Source of the DNA: Mansonella perstans
Taxonomy: Eukaryota; Nematoda; Chromadorea; Rhabditida; Onchocercidae
DNA: 64,000 nt
Direction: 5' to 3'
Assembly: GCA_037074765.1 (NCBI GenBank)
Contig: JBAMDO010000053.1
Location: 62,001 to 126,000 of the forward strand
Part shown: in pieces, positions 1 to 13,800 of the stretch
Numbering within the stretch: the stretch's first letter is position 1
Layout of the letters: every line of letters begins with the position of its first letter
Program-made: the position numbers and the translations under genes
The notes under the pieces: model-generated
Seen by the model: the letters and a program-made list of their open reading frames with translations, nothing else
Database searches by the model: none
What the model was told of the DNA's origin: nothing

Positions 1-3000
1 GTTGGGATGTAAGTAGCGGTGCATGCGATGCAATTGCTTTAAGTGTTGATGGAACAGATATTATTTTGCATGGAGTTGGTGTATACTGTGCACAGCATAA
101 TCAGGAACAAGGTTTTGTATGTGAGGTAAATCCATGATTTTTCATTTCAGCAATATTTATAATTTTTTATTAATTTTCTTGAAAACTGTTGCATATATGT
201 CTTAAGTTATATTTCATCATATAATAATCTACATCATTCTTCATCATCATCATTATCATCATCATTATTATCATCACCATCATTTGGTGAATTTTTTTTT
301 TTCTTTTTTCAATTTCTACCAAATTCAGAACTAATAATTGCTGTAGTATTAGTTCAGTAAATTTCATTTTGGATAGCTATAAAAATTTTAGGTACTTTTA
401 AATGATGGTGATGCAGCTCATGAAAAATGGAATTTGCTTGAAAAGGTTGTTGGTACTTTGACAAATAAATTCGAACCTTGTCAACGAGAAGTTTCTTTAT
501 TACGATTGACCAGAGCTATTAAACTTCAACCGAACTGTATCTATGCTATCAGATTACAAATTAATGGTGGTAAAACATTTTGTGGTGAAGGTAAGAACTG
601 AAGTTTTGTATAATTTTATATTTTTGCAAATTTTTTAAAGTTTATTTTTATTAGATGAATTATTAGTTTGTTTCAATTTCGGAGGATTTTTTTTTCATCT
701 TTTTTCAATTTCTACCAAATTCAAAACTAATAATTCATCCTTGCTGTGGTATTAATACAGTAAATTTCATTTTTGATAGCTCTAAGTTCAAAATCTGATA
801 CTGTTACATGTGTATTGGAGTAAGTCAAATAGAAGAGCAGTCATCGTTTTCACAGCTGACTTATTTCAAGATTTCGAAAATTATTTCGTTTGGTGGTTCA
901 TGTATTTGCTGTACTTAAATATCCAGGCATACTTTATCGGAGCCTATAGTTTCTCGGAAGATGAATCTAGTAAATCAAATAGCAAATTAAAAAAAAAAAG
1001 TAGAGCTGTTGAAATACTGGATATAAATTTTAATTATTTTGCGATTGCTCTGAAACACAGTAATATTTTTCGAAAGATATGTTTACTGTCAAAATGGATT
1101 TGAAACTATCTGCTGCAAAATTTCAAATTATTAAATTCTACTTTTTTTTAAAAAAAAAAGTTTTTTATTAGGTGGCATTGGAACCGTTCGATTATGTAAT
1201 GGGAGCCGAATGCATTTTGAATCGTGTAATTTGAGCCTCAATGGAACTTCCCTATCTCGTGGCCAAATACCATTTGTTCTATATTCCATACAGGAAGATG
1301 AAAACAGTATTATTCAACAGTTGGCTAATCCTGAACAGGTTTCTGTTATTCATCATCTTAGAATTTATAATGTTTAGTGCTTTCTATTGCTACTTAAGGA
1401 AACTTTTACTTTTCTTCATTTTTTGATGAGAATTTGAAAATTCCTTATTCAGATATGATCTATTTACCCAAATATGATCTAACTCGAAAAATTATAAGTG
1501 GATCATAAAAATGGGTTGAAATTGCATGTCTTTTTTGGGAAGCTAGTACTAAAGAAGTGTCAAGAAATTAATGTAATATGAGTAATTTGCAAAAGCATGT
1601 CTATAATAACTCTCTTTTTAAAATTCCCCCTTAATAATGACAATAAACCTCTGTACAATTTATTACGATATTTCATTTTCGATAGTTTTTTTTGGATGCT
1701 TGCTAAACATACCTGATTTCTAAGAAGGACAACCAAAAAATGCTCAAGATTTAGCTGAATGTGTGGTATTTTAGTTGGCTAATTGGTTCTTGTTGCTAGT
1801 TCGAATGCTATCATCGAAAATATCCAAACTGATTGCAGCTGGAAATCTTTCATCTCAAGAACAGTCTTTTTGTTCCAGTATTGCCGGTAAGTTTTATTAT
1901 CTCTTTTATTAACTGTCACCATTATCTGCTATCAATAATATCTTCTAAATGTTATCAATATCATCATGTCGCCGATAGTAATGTAGTAAATAGAGGAGGA
2001 AAGGTAAGTTTTGAATATGTCTATCAAGTCATGAAAGCTATTGATGTTAAAAGAAATAGGAGCTTCTTACTTTATTTTTTTAATTTATTTTTCTTAATTT
2101 AGTTTTCCTTAGTTTTTTCATGTTTATGAGCATAACATATGATAGCTGTATGGTAATATAATTAGTGATGAAGAATTCCCTTAAGGTTATATTATGGTTT
2201 TCCTGGAAATGAATCCACAACGTGCATTGGATGTAGTTGCAGTGTTGGATGATTTGCTGCCGATGATATCATCAGCAAACGGTGAACGACTTGTTGAGGA
2301 ACGAGAGCGTATACCTGGAAGGTATTTGAAAAAGTGTTAATAAATGATTAAATTAAAGTACATAGCGTTGATTAGAACAATTTTATGACTAATTACTGCA
2401 GTTTATAGATCGACACAACAGAACAGCGTTTGTTCACGTAATTTGCAAGCAGTTGTTGAATCAACACATCCATACTTATCTTGTGGGATACATTCACAGG
2501 TATTTAATTTAATGCATAAGTTTAATCATCATAAATGGAATTCATATATGTTGTAATGTTTTGGATTGCTATTCAGAATATGGTTATTTCAATTATACTT
2601 TTCCTATAATTTTTAAATAATAACTAAAAAATTCAAAAGAAGTTAGCCTCGCAATTCAATGAAACATGTTATAATCTGGACACTGATTTGTCCAGCATTC
2701 AATAGAATGTTATGAAAAGCAGCTTGAAATTCTATTAGAAAGCATAATTAATTTTTATTTAAAGCTATACAGATGAAACATTCGATTTTAATTTTGAGCT
2801 CGTAGTTCTTTTTTTGACCAAATTATTAATTTTTCTAATAGATTGTCGACTTTGGAAAAGGTGTTCAGTTCATGACGGTGCAGTTCAGTGAAGAATGCTG
2901 TACTGGTCAAGCAGATGATATTTTATGGATTTATGCAAAAGTTGCCACCGAGTGCTATGTACCTATTGGAAGGTCAATTCTTGTTATTTTAAAAAATTTA

Positions 3001-6000
3001 TAAGAAACAGTGGATTAAATAAATAAATTTCCGGCTTTTTTATAGGTATTGTGGTGATCGTAATTGGCCTGATCGTATACTTTTGATTCCGGGTTGCAAT
3101 TTATGGTTCATACTGGAATCGACATTTTATTCAATGGAGAAGCCTGTTGAGCATGTTTGTTATCATATTATCTTTGAAATTCTACTGATCTATTTTTAAA
3201 TGTTAAGATTTTAAGAATATACATGTTATGTGAAAAACCTTGATTTTTTCAGTTCTACGGTTATCGGTGTACGGTTACAGGATATGGATATTCAGAAAAG
3301 GATTCCGATATGATTCTGGAACAAGAATTGACTTGGATTTGTGCGAGTGCTTGTAGATTACTTGTCCAGGTGCATTTTCCAAGCTCACCTTTTTTTATGT
3401 CTTCTACTTGGATAAATTTATTAATTTTTAAATTTTTAATTAAATTCTGTCGGTATTTTTCAAAAATGTATCACGAATTGGCATACTTATCATACTTAAA
3501 AAGTCTTCAAGCAGAAGAAGAAATAAAAAGATGCACAATTTATTTTACCCGTCGTTTTTAGATTCCACCGGTTAAAACAGTGGTAGCAGCAGTAACAATG
3601 ATGGAGAATGAAATCGATGATATTGTCAGTAAACACGGTACATTACTGCGGAAGGGATTAAATCTTTCCCATATCCCGACAGTTAATGAAGTTCTAAAGC
3701 GTAACTTACCAAGTCCTTCACAAACTTCAGGTGAAGTTAAAAATGAGATTTTTGTCAGTTTGAAAAAAAAAGTTACTTTTTTTTCGTCCAAGTCATGGTT
3801 AAGTTACAATGATAGAAGCATCTTTTTTACCATATTATATAAGAATATTTGTAAAATAATAGCATTTTATGCATATTTAAGAATATTTTTTCATTATATC
3901 TCCTCTATTTTCTAATTTATTTTTTTCTCGAGAGATCAAGTCTATGAGGTTTAACTTGGTGCGGAATCAAGTTTACTTAATTTTAACAAGTCTCAAAATA
4001 TTTAAGATCTGAAATTCTTAAAAGAATTCATTGCTGCTTCAACAAGTACTCTGGCTGGTTTCCTGGCACGATGGATGATGAATGAACCAGTTGTTGATCT
4101 TCATTCCAGTCAACTACAAATTTCTGATGAAGAAACACGACTTAGAAATCCTACGCAGGTAATTGCGAAAATTATGTTTCTGACAACCATAGGTAGAAGT
4201 TTTGATTTTACCAGTGATTTCTTTTTTTTTTAATTATGGAAAATCGGTTAGGATTAATGACGAAAAAAGGATTAGAATACCTTATTTCATGTAAAATGAC
4301 GTCTGCGTTCATCTCTCAGTTGTTTTTTATTGCTTTACTTTTGTTTTTGTGGACTGGGATATTTTTGAATTATCAACATGATACAAACTTACTTTTCCAG
4401 ATAAAACTTATCCCGCGGGATCAGTACGGTCATTTTGCAATATGTCCAAATATGAAGGTTGAAATCACTGTTCGTATTGGTATGGCATCAGAGAACAGTA
4501 ATTCAAACCTTTGTACGGCTGTTACTTCTAAGCAGCCAATTGCAAGCCTTCCTCCACCACAATCTATTAAGGTTAATTTAATTTGTAGCTCGAAAGTTCT
4601 TAGTTGCAATGCAGAAGTTTGAGGTTATGTAAGAGATGAAGAGTAATTAATTTGTTTATTAAATACGATTTTTTCCAATTTTCTGATGAATTCTAGGAAA
4701 TTACAGTAGCGATGCAATTTAAATTAAACTAATTTTTAAGGAGCCATATCGTCCTGTTTACGTGAATAAAACACGATATGTTTCAATCACAACGATGACT
4801 GCTTATCAGGATTATAGCTTCGAGGAATTACGCCTTGGATGTTACAAAGATGCGATGATGAAAGAGCAGCTTGTTGTAAAGCAGCAAGCTGATGGCAGGT
4901 TTGCCTTTTTTTTTTGATTTTACTTATCGATATTTTAAACTTGATTTTCAGGAGCGAATTAAATATTTAAGAACATGGACTTACCTTAGAAAGCTTATGT
5001 AGGAGCGATATAGCTATTCAGTGAATAATTTTTTGCTTGTTTGACTTACGACTAATAGATTTCAAATATTTTTTTATTCAGTTTTTTGGCCAATTGGACA
5101 CCGAAACATGGTGGAACATATCGAATCGAATGCCTTTTAGATGGATTTCAATTAGCTCAGAGTTATTTGATTGAGGTAATTTCAGAAATGTTTCAGGATT
5201 CCTGGCACATTTGATATTAACTTTTAGTGTAGGATATTGTTTGAAACAATTATTTTATCAATGATTTCTTTTTTTTGACTTTTTCGCAATTTTGATAATA
5301 ATTTCTAAAGTTTCCTTGCTACTTGTTAAATTAGATAATTTTTTTTAATAGGTTCGAGACAGTAACATGTTTAGTGGTTCACCAAAAGAAGGCAGTCGAA
5401 ATCGTCTAAGTCGAAGAGTGGCCCATTTTAGCAGGTATGAATTAATACAGCCAAATGAAAATCAAAAATTAGCTTCAGATAAACTTCTGAATCTAGACAT
5501 ATAAGTTGTCCGAATAACTTGCTGTCAGATTCAGGAAAATAAGGGTGAAAAGAGAAGAGAAATGTTTTCAAATAAATCACTTTCAGGACACGTTTTGCTT
5601 TATGTGATCAAAAGCTAATGACGAAAGGAATACGAATCCGTGCTTCGCCAGCGTTGAATTCGTCACAAATTGGTGTCATACCTCGTGGTACAACCGTTTC
5701 TTATATTGAAGAAGTAGAAAACATTGATGGTATCTGGTTACGGCTTACCGATGAAGCATGTGCGATGTACTGTGACACAAAATTATCTTCACAAGTATGT
5801 CCCCAAAGTAGATTTATCAGTGCTAGTGTAAAGGACGGACATAATGGCTGAGGTCTATATTGATAATTTCGAAATTTGCATATTTACATTGATTGATAAC
5901 AGTTAAATCAACTTTAATCATTTCCATTAAATGTATTCTTGTTTGCTATGGATGAGAATTCATTTTGGATCCACATTTATGATTTTGTCGAAAAGATTTA

Positions 6001-7781
6001 GATGTAGAAAGTACGGTTCGGTAAATTTTGGTAAGATCAGCATAGGTTGATATGCAAGAGAAATTAAACTCTTTAGTTTAATATGGATTTGTTAAAGTGA
6101 ATAGAAATTTTTATTTTCAGGGTTGGTGTTTGCAATATAGCAATCATCTAAGACGCTCATTCTTAATTCTACAGTCTGATTCTCCGGAAGGTCATATTGT
6201 TGGATCTAATCTATTAAGTACCACCATTCAGTTACCATCAAATGGGGAAGCAACTAATGAGCAGTATCTTGAACAGTCGTTGCAATTGGATGTTGAGGAG
6301 GTAAATTTTTTTTTTCTCAACTTAATGTAATAAATGAACTTTTATTGTAATTCGTTTTAAAGATTAGAATTAGAGGATTATACATATACAAGAGGATTAT
6401 ACTTACACATATATCTTATAGATATATACAGCATGCGGATCGCTTCCAGTATCAATTTATAATTATCCATCAGTGGATGCCATTTCTAATGATATTATTA
6501 GCAATACAGAAACTGGTGAGATAAGATCATCAGGTTGGCTTCATAATAAGCAAGGAATATGGATACGATTATCTGGCTTCGATCAAAAATATGCTTTTGT
6601 TCAAGTAAGTGGCTATCCTTAAAATTGTCCCATTGATCAGTTTTTTTTTTTACAGTTTCTGAATCAGTTTTTTGGCTCCATTTTGTTAAAATTATGATAA
6701 ATTTTCGAATCATCTTTGAACATTTCGTTGTACTTTGTGTTAAATCTACATTTCCATCGATCTTCTAAGTAAAATAGATTGAAATAAGTTAAGTTGAAAA
6801 AAATAAGTTAAAATTTAAAATTTCTTGCAGTAATTAATCACAATGAAGTGATTGGATTGAGTTTTGTTTTGTCTTTTTTTTTTGAATTTGATTACTGAAT
6901 CAATTTATGGGAATATTTATAGGATTTGAGTGGTAATCAGTATTTACAAAAAATAAGCACCGTCACGCACCGCTGTACCAATGGTAATGGTGAAAGTTCA
7001 TCGTCGGGGCAGAAACCAGTAGCGCAGATTTATCCGCTATCAAGGTTGTAATGAAATATAAAGTATGAAATTTTTGAAGCTTGACATTTTCAAGAAATGA
7101 ATTTATAGTTTAATTTTAGGCACGAGCAACCAATACAAGCATTGAAGCCTTCAATTGCTGACTGCTGTCGTACGGTATTTGCTGCATTTCTATGGCATGA
7201 ACGATTGGTGAAAGATGCTATGGTGTGTAGTACGTATCTTAAATTTCATCCGGAATTGCACTCTGTAAGCTTTTTTTTGCGTAAAAGAAGCATTTAATTT
7301 TAAAAATTGACAATTTCAATTATTTAGCAAAATTAACATATAAAACTTACATAAGAAATATTATATGACTATGAAGAATGAAAATAAATAAAATTTTTGA
7401 TGTTTTCATCAAAGTAAAAAGTAATTCAATTTATTAGAATTTACGAAATGCGAAATTTTGTTAACATTAACCTTCCGACTTTTTATTTCAGATAACTTAC
7501 GGTCGTAGTCGAATGGAACTAATTATGACTACACCATTGCATTCACTTTTCAGTATCTGGCAAGAAATTTTTGCAGCAGTGCAAACCGGTATTGAACAAC
7601 GTTCAGTGCTTTTGTGTCCACTAGTGGCACAGCAATATAACGTGAAACCAATAAGTTTAACTGTTGACTCTTCTCGGCAGGTTTGTTTTTCCTAGTATTA
7701 TTCTTCCAAGGACTTTTTTTAAATTTTATTGGTTTTTCAATCATATTCTTCACCATCGATAGTTATTGAAGTCATTTTGAG

Positions 7782-7817
<36 letters not shown>

Positions 7818-10800
7818 TAACATTATGATGTAAGAAAGATAAAAAAGTTAATTATTAAGGGATCATCGTCTGCTCAACGAAAGGATTTATGTGAACTCTG
7901 TGAAGAATGGCATACGGCACCAGTGACCACGCATATGCGAATGGCACATCCTGGATGTAGCAAATATTCCGGTGGTCAGGGATATAATAGTTCTGGTAAA
8001 TACACGAGTGGTTGGTCTGGAAATTGTGGCGATGGTGGGCGATCAAGCGCTGTTTGGTAAATCTGATCGTTTGTTTCAACCGGTTTATCTCTATTTCGAG
8101 GTCATGTAGAATTTTCTTTTAGATTTTATAGAAATTACCAGTGTTTTAGGTATTTGATGTGTGCTTCATGTCGATCAAAATATTTGCTACAGACTCCATC
8201 TGGACATCGACAGGTAATATTATTTCCGTTCACCTTTCTTCTAAAATTATGATTTATTGAAAAGAAAAAAAGAACAGTTCGGTACCGCAATACACCGGAA
8301 ACAACTACTATCTGCAATTTTCTATACTTGCACATTTTTTTTTGGAAATAAGATTTTTGGGAAATTCCTCATTATAGGAAGTGAAATGCTTTGTTTTCTG
8401 TGTGAAATTACTCTCTAAAACTTCAAACTTATATCCATCAATTTTCATTTGAATATTTGCGAATCCTAAAAATAATTTGGATCTGCAAAATTCGTTATAA
8501 TTTTTCACAGTTTTTCGAACTGTATCGAAATGTACGTTCTAGGAGCAAAATCGTCAATGGCAGGAATTTTGCGCCTCCTCATCTGCTGCAGAAATATCTC
8601 CAGAAGCGGTAATTAAACAAAATGCAATGTTTTTGATGGAGTTGAATTCATGTGTGGAAGGTAATAGTAAGGATACATCAACAGCTACATCAGGATGGAC
8701 GATAAATCTTTTTCCACAAACATCCATCGTAACACAAACAGTGAATGCTGCATGTATGCAGACGGAAAATGGAGTGGTATCACAACTGGTTTGTAATTTT
8801 TCAATTATTTCGAAAATTTTTGTTATTTTATACGATTTTTGCTGTACGAGTTACAAAAACCACTACAAGAATCATTTTTAATAAGAATTACAAGATGGCA
8901 GTAAAATCGAAATATGTCAGGTAATAAGTCCTGAAATCAAATCCACAAATTCATATTTCACTTTTGAGCAATTATTCTTGCAAATAATTGTCTATATTAA
9001 CGAAGTTTTCGTTTAAAGGCTTAAAATCTTCAATTTTAAATAGAATAGAAATCAGTCCCCTTAGGATTATTATTAGCATAGCAGTGAAAATTTGGATTCT
9101 TGATGATTCTTGATAATTTGCATGAGTCAAAAATTTAAGTGCTGAACTTTTTAGTCCAGAAATTTAGCATTTCTTTTAGATGATTGATGTTTCACTGATA
9201 GAGCATAACTTACAGCAATCATCAAATGGAAGTGAAAATTGTACTCATCTCCGAAAACTATCATATGCCAGTGATCCAGGACCAAAGCATGGCGGTGTCG
9301 GAACTCATCTCGCTCTCTCAAACAACTACCTTCCATTATATTCGAAGCGACGGGTAGATTATATCTAACAGATCTCTAGAATTCAAAAAGATCGGAGGAA
9401 TAAGATGAATTCATTTGTTTGTGAGGTATCGAGAAGTTCTGATGAAAGAAATGTTTGGAATGGAATAGAAGCTACTAATGAATGTTTTGTTTTTTGATTA
9501 AATTTCGAGAAATTTAATTAATGTGGTATAATTTAGCCTGGTTCTTCATTGCTAACAAATATTTCCAATCAAAGTGAAGTAGTTAATTCGATACGTCAGA
9601 AGATGAGAGAGGGATACGAAAGACGTCAATCAGTTGAAGTAACTTTGCATTGCAATTTTTGAAAGTTTGGCAATTTTTTCGGAATTTTTCACTTTGAAAC
9701 TTGGTTGACTTTTTTTTTGGAATTTTTTAAGAAATTTCTTTTTTTTGCAGATTATTCATAGTCCATCCGTAGCGTTGAAATCACAGTTGATATTGAATGA
9801 ACAGAACAATATTTCGGATAACTGTAACTTTTCAAGCATTTTTATTTTGGATATTTATAATAGCTTGTAAACGATATACTATATCGATTATTTTAACTCA
9901 ATTAATGTAACGAAATTCTTTATTGTGAGTATAGTTACTACAGACTTCAATAGGAATATAATCTGTGTATCATGTAATTATTAGTAGGTGTCAAAATTAT
10001 TAGCTGTAGTGAAAATTTAAAGGATATGAAAAGTGAAGCGAGCAATTATTGAGGGAAAAAGCTAGGAAAAGTTTTATTTGTCAAATTTTGAGTAAATATT
10101 TCAATACTAACTAGTATTATTTTTCTTCAAATATATTTTAGTAAATCTAAACATTTCGCATCATCGACCAGTACTTGCTTTTGTTATGGAGCGACATAAT
10201 TTGGCTCGTATACGAGAAGTAATGTCAACTGCTGTAGCTCGTGCTACATTCTTCGCACATTCTTTCCGTGTCTGGAATTGGCTTTTGAAATTGGTTTCAA
10301 CCGAATCTAGGTCAGTTTTGAAATTTTGAAATTGTAAATTTTCTTCGATATTTTTAGGTTATTGAAGTTCTTGAATCTTAGTAATAATACTATTTCGGAT
10401 TTTTATAATAATTAGTTAAGTGACTTAAGAATAAAATGGAATAAAAATTACAAATTTGAGTTTTGTCATCCTAGAGATTATTGAAATTAGTATTGAATAA
10501 AATTCTAACGCATACCTTAAATCATTCATTTATACAAAAAAGAAAGTATGTGAAGTGAATTTCCAGGTGATATTATTTCAGTTTATTGATAAACCATAGA
10601 TTTTTTTTTAAACAAGTTATATTGTTATATGATATTTTTTTTAGTGTTGCGGATATTCTTTGGCAATATTTAACAGCAATGAATTCATATGTACCACTAT
10701 GTCGATGGCGTAAAAATAGTTTACGTTCAGCTACAAATATACGTCTTTTACCACATCCATGGCGTGTTTGTTATTTAGCTGGGCCAGTGGCCAATAAAAT

Positions 10801-13800
10801 GGTTCAACAGTTGCATTCCTTTTTACATACTGTTGCAATTATCGTACAGTCAAGTGGTGTAGATACAAATTTACGCTGCTTATGCTTTCGAGTTTGGACA
10901 TTTCAGTTAACAGTACATGAACAGGTTATTTTTAGCTTCAAAAATTTCATAAAAGTTTTTAAGTACTTTAGGATTTTGCATTAATCTTGTATTAGCATAA
11001 TATAAATCTAAATAGATACTACCATCTTTGATGATCCATAGGTTAACGTTATATTACATAACATTACACAATAATGTATCATAGTTCATGAAATTAATTT
11101 CTTTAATTTTATTCAAAATTTACATTAATTTTTTTTTTCCACGGAAGCTTAATTGTAGGATTTGCTTTTTCTTATTTGCGATGTATTAGCAAGTGTTGGT
11201 AATGTTCTGGCAGATTCATCCTCAGATTATTCATGGAATCTGGATGATGGTGAACGAAAGGCAAACTATCGATCACTTCATGATGAAAGACTCTCATTGT
11301 CTAGAAAGCGTAAGTCTCCATGATTATTTGAAATTGAGTTTTTAAACCTTGAAAAAAAAATTTTAAAAAGATTTAAGCGCTAAATTTTAATTCTTAAATG
11401 CAAAGTTTCTTGTTTGAATTTATAAATCACTGAAGAATATGGAATAAATTTTTGAAATTTATAAATTTTGATACGAATTATAGATTTTTCTATTATTATT
11501 GTTCTAATGGCATTACAAATTGTTAGATTTTATTTTTCAGCGCAAATAGATGTGAAACAAATGGAAGATATCACGGGTATTTTGCATTATGAGGCATCAA
11601 GTCGTCAGGCAATGATTGGTTGCTTAATTGATGGGAGCAATGAAACTTTCTGGGAAACTGGTGAAGAGGTCAAATGAAAATTCCAAAAAAAAAGAAGAAC
11701 TTTGTTTTTGTCAAATTTTTTTTTAAATTTAATCCTTCAACAATACTTAGAATAGATATTGTTACGAATTGATCAAAATGGCTATATTTCATTGATTCGC
11801 ATTGTTTTCTCACCAAATTTCATCTTTCTTATTAAACTGAAAATTTCTAAAATTATTTCCATTTATGTCATGTCAAATTCTTATTAAAGCCTAAATTTTA
11901 TAATATGATCAATTTCAGGATAAAAATCGACCACGTTACGTAACAGTGCATTGTGATATCCGATGCTATAAAGCAGCATTACTCACGGTATATGTGGATA
12001 ATATTCGTGATGAAGGTTATCGAACGTGTTCCGTAACCGTTGTTACTGCAAATAATGATGGGAAACGTCGAAAGATTCATTCGGAATGTCTTGATCATGT
12101 ATGTAAATGTATAATTTTCCAATATTATAAAAATGTTCATTAATTAAACTAAATGAATATCTTTTTTTTAGCAATTTATTGGATGGATTAAATGCTGCAT
12201 TCTTGGATTGAATTCTGTACAAGTGATATTTCGTGGTAATGATCCTTCTTTACGCATACGTCAGGTTAGCAATAAAATTTATACTAAAAAATTCTCAAAT
12301 ATGCGGATATCATTATAAGCGATCGATAGAGGATTTCTTCGTTAATATCACTTCTTCCAATTAGTCGATGTAATCCATCATATAATATATGAACTTCATT
12401 TATGTTTAGAACAAAAATTAATCAAATTAAGAAAATGTTGAAGTTTTAGCTACGAATTTTCGGTACTAGCACTACATTGGATATTGTTAATGCTCAGTCT
12501 TTGGCAAATCGAAGTGCTTTGAAGCCTTCACCATCACATCAGCTATTATTCAATGCAAATCAGGATGATGCTTTTGCAGTTTTCCAAGCTATTGCTGCTC
12601 AGGTTAGCATGAATTTTCGATTTAATTCAGAAAAAAAAAAAAAGAAAACTATATTGTCTTCCCTTACTAATTTTTTGCTTATCTTGAAAAATTTGATTAA
12701 TTAATTTCATTCCTGGTTATTTTCAAAAATAATATGATTCATTTTCAGGCATTTAGTGATGAATTTTCACAGGAAGAGAATGGTACGTTACGGCAACAAG
12801 TACTTGATCTTTTATTTAGCCGTATACAGTTGCAACCGTTACAGACATTTGTTTGCTCCCATATGATCAGTGCTTTGGAAAGGTATTTTTATTTTTTGTA
12901 TGATTTTCAGATAATCATATTATTAATGACGATCATCTGTTTCTAAAAAAAAATTTTTTTTTTTAAATTTGCTTCCTTTCGTACTGTACTCTTTTTCGTT
13001 TTTTTCTTTTGGAATTGAACAAAATTATATTTAATAAGTAAATAAATTTTCCATTATAATACAATGGAATCAGCGATACTTTTTGTTTTGCTTTTTTTTC
13101 TTGAAAGTTGGAGCAACAAAATTATAGTAAGTGTCTGAGGATAGAACCATACAATAATATTGTACATGAAATCAACTATATGATGCAATATAATTGAATA
13201 ATCCTCAGATACTTACTCAGAGTTTGAATTTCCTTATAATATCAGCACTCAAATGATCTCATCTTTATATATTTTAATTTCTGGAAATTTCAGAGAAGTA
13301 TCATCATTGCGTGAAAAAGCAAAGCGTAATTACTCGTACGTTTGTGGTTTAATGGAAATGCTACTAAAGATTTGTAGTTCACGTCATGGTCTGGAAGTAT
13401 TTGGTGTTAAAAATAATATTCTCATTACGCTTTCTGAGCTTTTGCTATTTGCTCCTCAGGTAAATTTTATTTTACCAAATTAGTAATTCTTAGCTTATGT
13501 CTACTACTTTTTGTCTTCATCTATATAAATTACTTTTGTTCTATGAAAATTCAGTCTCTTTGTTTCATTTTTGATATTCTAATCATTCGTGCTTGATCAA
13601 TAAGTTGTCAAGTCTTGTGCTATTTTCAAGTCGTTGAATTTTGTTTTTAATTCTGACATTATTAAATTATTACAATTTTCAGGTTGTGCAATATCAAGTA
13701 TTGGAGGCAATTGAATGCCTTTCCAAGTTATTCACACCTTCTGTGGTTGATTGCTCTAATTTTACACGAAATTTGCTAATACTGATAACAAAAGTGATAG

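Larger units (their letters stand above)
3..1339 (+). other. rpm-1: PHR domain exons of rpm-1
   Basis: Three exons (3-125, 392-590, 1172-1339) join in phase and encode a PHR domain, the beta-sandwich that names the PAM/Highwire/RPM-1 family. Visible hallmarks are [26 protein letters not shown] [12 protein letters not shown], and the closing GQIPFVLYS strand. The window opens inside the domain, so its first strands are missing. By position just ahead of the HPY-containing region it is probably the second of the two PHR domains usual in the family; that is an inference. Confidence 0.85.

Noticed and set aside
7787..7813. A-tracts of 26-27 nt (also 44837-44862 and 51025-51051) as poly(A) tails of retroposed copies
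   Set aside because: No upstream sequence resembling a processed gene or retroelement and no target-site duplications were seen. They are treated as simple homopolymers.
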